A stretch of DNA of 23,561 nucleotides from DATAEK01 sp036258055 (GTDB taxonomy: Bacteria > Acidobacteriota > Vicinamibacteria > Vicinamibacterales > 2-12-FULL-66-21). The DNA is taken from positions 1 to 23,561 of the forward strand of contig DATAEK010000002.1 of NCBI GenBank assembly GCA_036258055.1, in the 5' to 3' direction. Below, in pieces: positions 20,987-23,561 of the stretch; position 1 is the first letter of the stretch; each line of letters starts with the position of its first letter. A program made the position numbers and the translations under genes. The notes under the pieces are model-generated. The model was not told the origin of the DNA and made no database searches. It saw only the letters and a list, made by a program, of their open reading frames with translations.

Positions 20987-23561
20987 ATGTCGAGCACCAG
21001 ATTCTTGTCAGGCCTGCTCGCGCTCTCGATGGCCGCCTTCGCTGCCACACCCGCCCGCGCGCAGCAACAACTCGGCGCCATCCAGGGCACCATCACCGAC
21101 CAGACCAAAGGCGTCCTGCCGGGCGCGACTGTTACCGTCACCAACCTCGATACCGGCATCACCCGCACCGCCACCTCGAACGAGGCCGGCGTCTACCGCG
21201 TGCCCAGCCTCGACCCTGGCCGCTACAAGGTCACCGCCGAACTCCAGGGATTCCGCACGGCCGCACAAAGCGACTTGGTTCTCTCGGTCGGCGCGACGCT
21301 CGGCGTGAACTTCACGATGCAGACCGGCGCACTCGAGGAGACGATCCAGGTTGCCGCCGTGGCGCCTGACATCCAGACCGAGAAAGCCGACATCTCCGCG
21401 GTCGTCGAGCAGAAAAAGATCGTGGACCTGCCGCTCGTCGGCCGGAATGTGCTCTCCCTCGCCGCGTTGCAGCCGGGCATCAACGGCATCCCGAGCACCG
21501 CGGATTTCCTCGTCCCCGAGCAAGGGCTTGGCGTGACCGCCAACGGCGTCCGTGAGACGGGCAACAACGCGATGGTGGACGGCGCCAGCATCAACAACGG
21601 GCCCTGGGGCGGCACGATGATCATCGTGCCCAACGTCGAAGCGGTGCAAGAGTTCCAGGTCATCGCCAACAACCCGTCCGCTGAATATGGCCGCAACGCC
21701 GGGGCCACCGTCAGCGTGATCACCAAGGGTGGGACCAACCAATTCAGCGGCAGCCTCTTCGAGTTCCATCGCGACCAGGACCTCCGCTCGAAGGGCTACT
21801 TCGAGCCGACGAAGGCGCCGTTCAAACGAAACGACTTCGGCGGGAGCATCGGCGGCCCCATCAAGCGGGACAACGCGTTCTTCTTCTTCTCCTACGAAGG
21901 TGTTCGCGAGCTGAACCCGAACTCGTTCCAGCAGATTGTCGAAAGCAAGCAGCTCGTCGACTTCGTGAACGCCACGCGCCCGAACTCGAATGCCGCGCGG
22001 CTGTTTCGTGACTTCGCGCCGCCGTCGTATCCGACGACGGGCCTGCAGGACGTCGGCTCGCCGCTGCCGGGCGCGAACGTGTGGAGCAACACGCCCGACG
22101 GCATCCCCGACATCGGAACGATCAACGTCGTTCAGGACGGCAACCGGGAGGGCGACCAGTTCAATGGCCGTTTCGACCAAATGATGCGCAGCGGTCGCGA
22201 TCGCTTGCGTGCAACCTACTACTTCTCGCGCAGCGAGTCGCCGTACCTCTACGTCCGCCCCCAGTTCAATCACCCGTACCCGTTCAAGGATCAGCTCCTG
22301 AACGTCAACCACACGACGATGTTCTCGAACCGGACGCTGAATGAAATCACCTTCGGCTACCTGCGTCAGGATGGCCACGCGGAGGATCCGACCCCGGAGG
22401 CGCCGACAATCCCCGGAAACAACAGCGTCGGCAATGGCGTCGCCGGATTCGGCGTCGAGTTCTGGCCCCATCGAGTTCACCCAGAACAACATCCAGTTCA
22501 AGGACACGCTGACGCTCGAGCGCGGCCGGCACTCGTTCCGCACGGGCGGTGAGCTGCGGTCGGGACACGACGGCGCCACCCTGCACCACTGGGAGCGGCC
22601 GAACTACACGTTCCAGAGCATCCTCGACTTCATCGATCACGAGGCGTTCACGGAGGTGCGCGCCGTGGATCCGGCGACCGGCCAGTCCACGACCGCTTAC
22701 GGCAAATACATCACGAACGAGTGGGCGCTCTTCTTCCAGGACAACTGGAAGGTCCGCTCCAACCTGACGCTCAACCTCGGGCTGCGCTACGACAACTTCG
22801 GCAACCCGGGGAAGGACCAGATTCCGTTCAACGGCATCATCCTCGGTCCCGGCAGCACGCGGCAGGAGCAGATCGCGACGGCGAAGGTGGGCACGGTCGA
22901 CAAGCTGTTCGACACGGACTGGAACAATTTCGCGCCGCGCTTCGGCATCACCTGGGATCCGTCCTCAGAAGGCAAGCTGGTGTTCCGCGGAGGCGGCGGC
23001 ATCTCGTACAACCGCGTTAACAACACCGTGTTCAGCGACGAGCGGCTCAACCCGCCGCAGTTTGCGCAAGCCACGACCACGGCGCAGGACGCGACCGCAC
23101 CCATCCTCTACACGCTCGGGCCGAACTACCCGCCGAACCCCGCTCTCGGCCGCGGCCTCGATGCCAACGGTGGCATCAAGAGTGCGCGCGTCGCCCTTCG
23201 CGTCATCGATCCGGCAATCCAGAGCCCGATGTATTACAACTGGTTCGCCGGCGTTCAGCGACAGCTGCGGTGGAGCTTCGTTGTCGAAGCCAATTACACC
23301 GGCTCGGCGGGGCGGAACGCGTTGAGCGGGGACGGCCCGACATCAGAAGACTACAACCGGTTCTCCGGCGACCTTCTCGACGGCGTGCGCAACCGGCTCA
23401 ACCCGAGCTTCGCATCGGTGGACTTCAACGAGAGCCGCGTCCACACCAACTACCAGGGTGTGAACATGCAGCTGTTGCGGCGGTACTCGAGGGGCTGGGC
23501 CTTCCAGTTCGCCTACACCTACGGCGTCTTGAAAGACACGCCTGCGAGCTCGATGGACGTC
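20987..23561 (+). CDS. TonB-dependent receptor, Oar/carboxypeptidase-regulatory type; frame broken at 22466-22469, right end cut
   Basis: The signal peptide is MSSTRFLSGLLALSMAAFAA with ARAQ cleavage. Residues 27-115 form a carboxypeptidase-regulatory-like beta domain (GAIQGTITDQTKGVLPGATV). The plug spans about 135-255 (LPLVGRNVLSLAALQPG, ANNPSAEYGRNAGATVSV, KGGTNQFSGSLFEFHRD). The outer-membrane barrel follows (RNDFGGSIGGPIKRD and many aromatic strands). The first frame runs to Pro494, then to a stop at 22550-22552 after unrelated residues. The receptor sequence resumes one base over at 22470 (IEFTQNNIQFKDTLTLERGR) and stays open for 364 codons to the window edge (NEWALFFQDNWKV, LGLRYDNFG, APRFGITWDP). 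Divergence from GH51 and the shared operators suggest uptake of arabino-oligosaccharides. Such receptors in acidobacteria are poorly characterised, so the ligand is inferred. Confidence 0.85.
22466..22469 (+). other. Frameshift site (CCCC) in the receptor gene
   Basis: With four C bases the frame ends at 22552. With three it reads GVEFWPIEFTQNN and stays open to the window end. Either a one-base sequencing or assembly error or a real inactivating insertion would explain it. No slippery-site and stem combination typical of programmed frameshifting was recognised. Confidence 0.85.

Noticed and set aside
22466..22552. Programmed ribosomal frameshifting in the receptor gene
   Set aside because: A CCCC run alone was seen, with no classic slippery heptamer, stimulatory stem or internal Shine-Dalgarno. 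Receptors of this type are not known to need it, so error or mutation is simpler.
21008..22579. 523-codon minus-strand frame opposite the receptor
   Set aside because: It is antisense to well-conserved receptor sequence and has no domain signature.

Overview
This is a GC-rich window, dense with genes, from a Gram-negative heterotroph with a large secretome. The likely source is Acidobacteriota, probably the Vicinamibacteria. That assignment is an inference from several traits: an Oar-type TonB-dependent receptor with an N-terminal carboxypeptidase-regulatory domain, BACON-domain repeats, many secreted hydrolases (one with a twin-arginine signal), and secreted GH51 and GH127 enzymes. No rRNA or tRNA gene is present to settle it.

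Left part (1-3884): the N-terminal portion of a secreted BACON-repeat protein (minus strand, runs off the left edge) with near-identical 258-bp repeats; a two-PDZ HtrA/Deg serine protease (minus); and a divergent LysR-type regulator (plus).

Middle (3923-13183): a large secreted protein resembling a glycoside hydrolase (minus), divergent from a two-gene plus-strand unit of a GH127-type beta-L-arabinofuranosidase and a secreted metal-dependent amidohydrolase. A secreted cyclophilin-type prolyl isomerase (minus) converges on that unit. A Tat-exported M24 Xaa-Pro peptidase (plus) follows.

Right part (13318-23561): an L-arabinose utilisation locus. A LacI-family regulator (plus) faces a minus-strand series of GH51 alpha-L-arabinofuranosidase, a TIM-barrel sugar isomerase, AraB ribulokinase, AraD ribulose-5-phosphate 4-epimerase and a HAD phosphatase. 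A TonB-dependent receptor diverges from GH51 and runs off the right edge. The GH51/receptor intergenic region carries two identical LacI-type operators (TGTAAGCGATTACA), so the regulator probably controls release, uptake and catabolism together. No canonical AraA is visible; the TIM-barrel isomerase sits where AraA would be expected and is the obvious candidate for a non-orthologous replacement. The receptor reading frame is broken once, in a CCCC run at 22466-22469.

Taken together, the window looks like an arabinose-scavenging island: receptor for uptake, GH51 and GH127 for alpha- and beta-linked L-arabinofuranose, then isomerase, AraB and AraD to D-xylulose 5-phosphate. Beta-L-arabinofuranosidases of the GH127 type act on hydroxyproline-linked arabinosides of plant extensins. 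The secreted Xaa-Pro peptidase, prolyl isomerase and amidohydrolase next to it therefore raise the hypothesis of a system for degrading hydroxyproline-rich glycoproteins. Non-coding structure is also notable: a three-copy 131-bp tandem array directly before araB, a related dispersed hairpin repeat at two other gene boundaries (one copy with inverted ends, MITE-like), and a long heptad-repeat hairpin after the peptidase gene.
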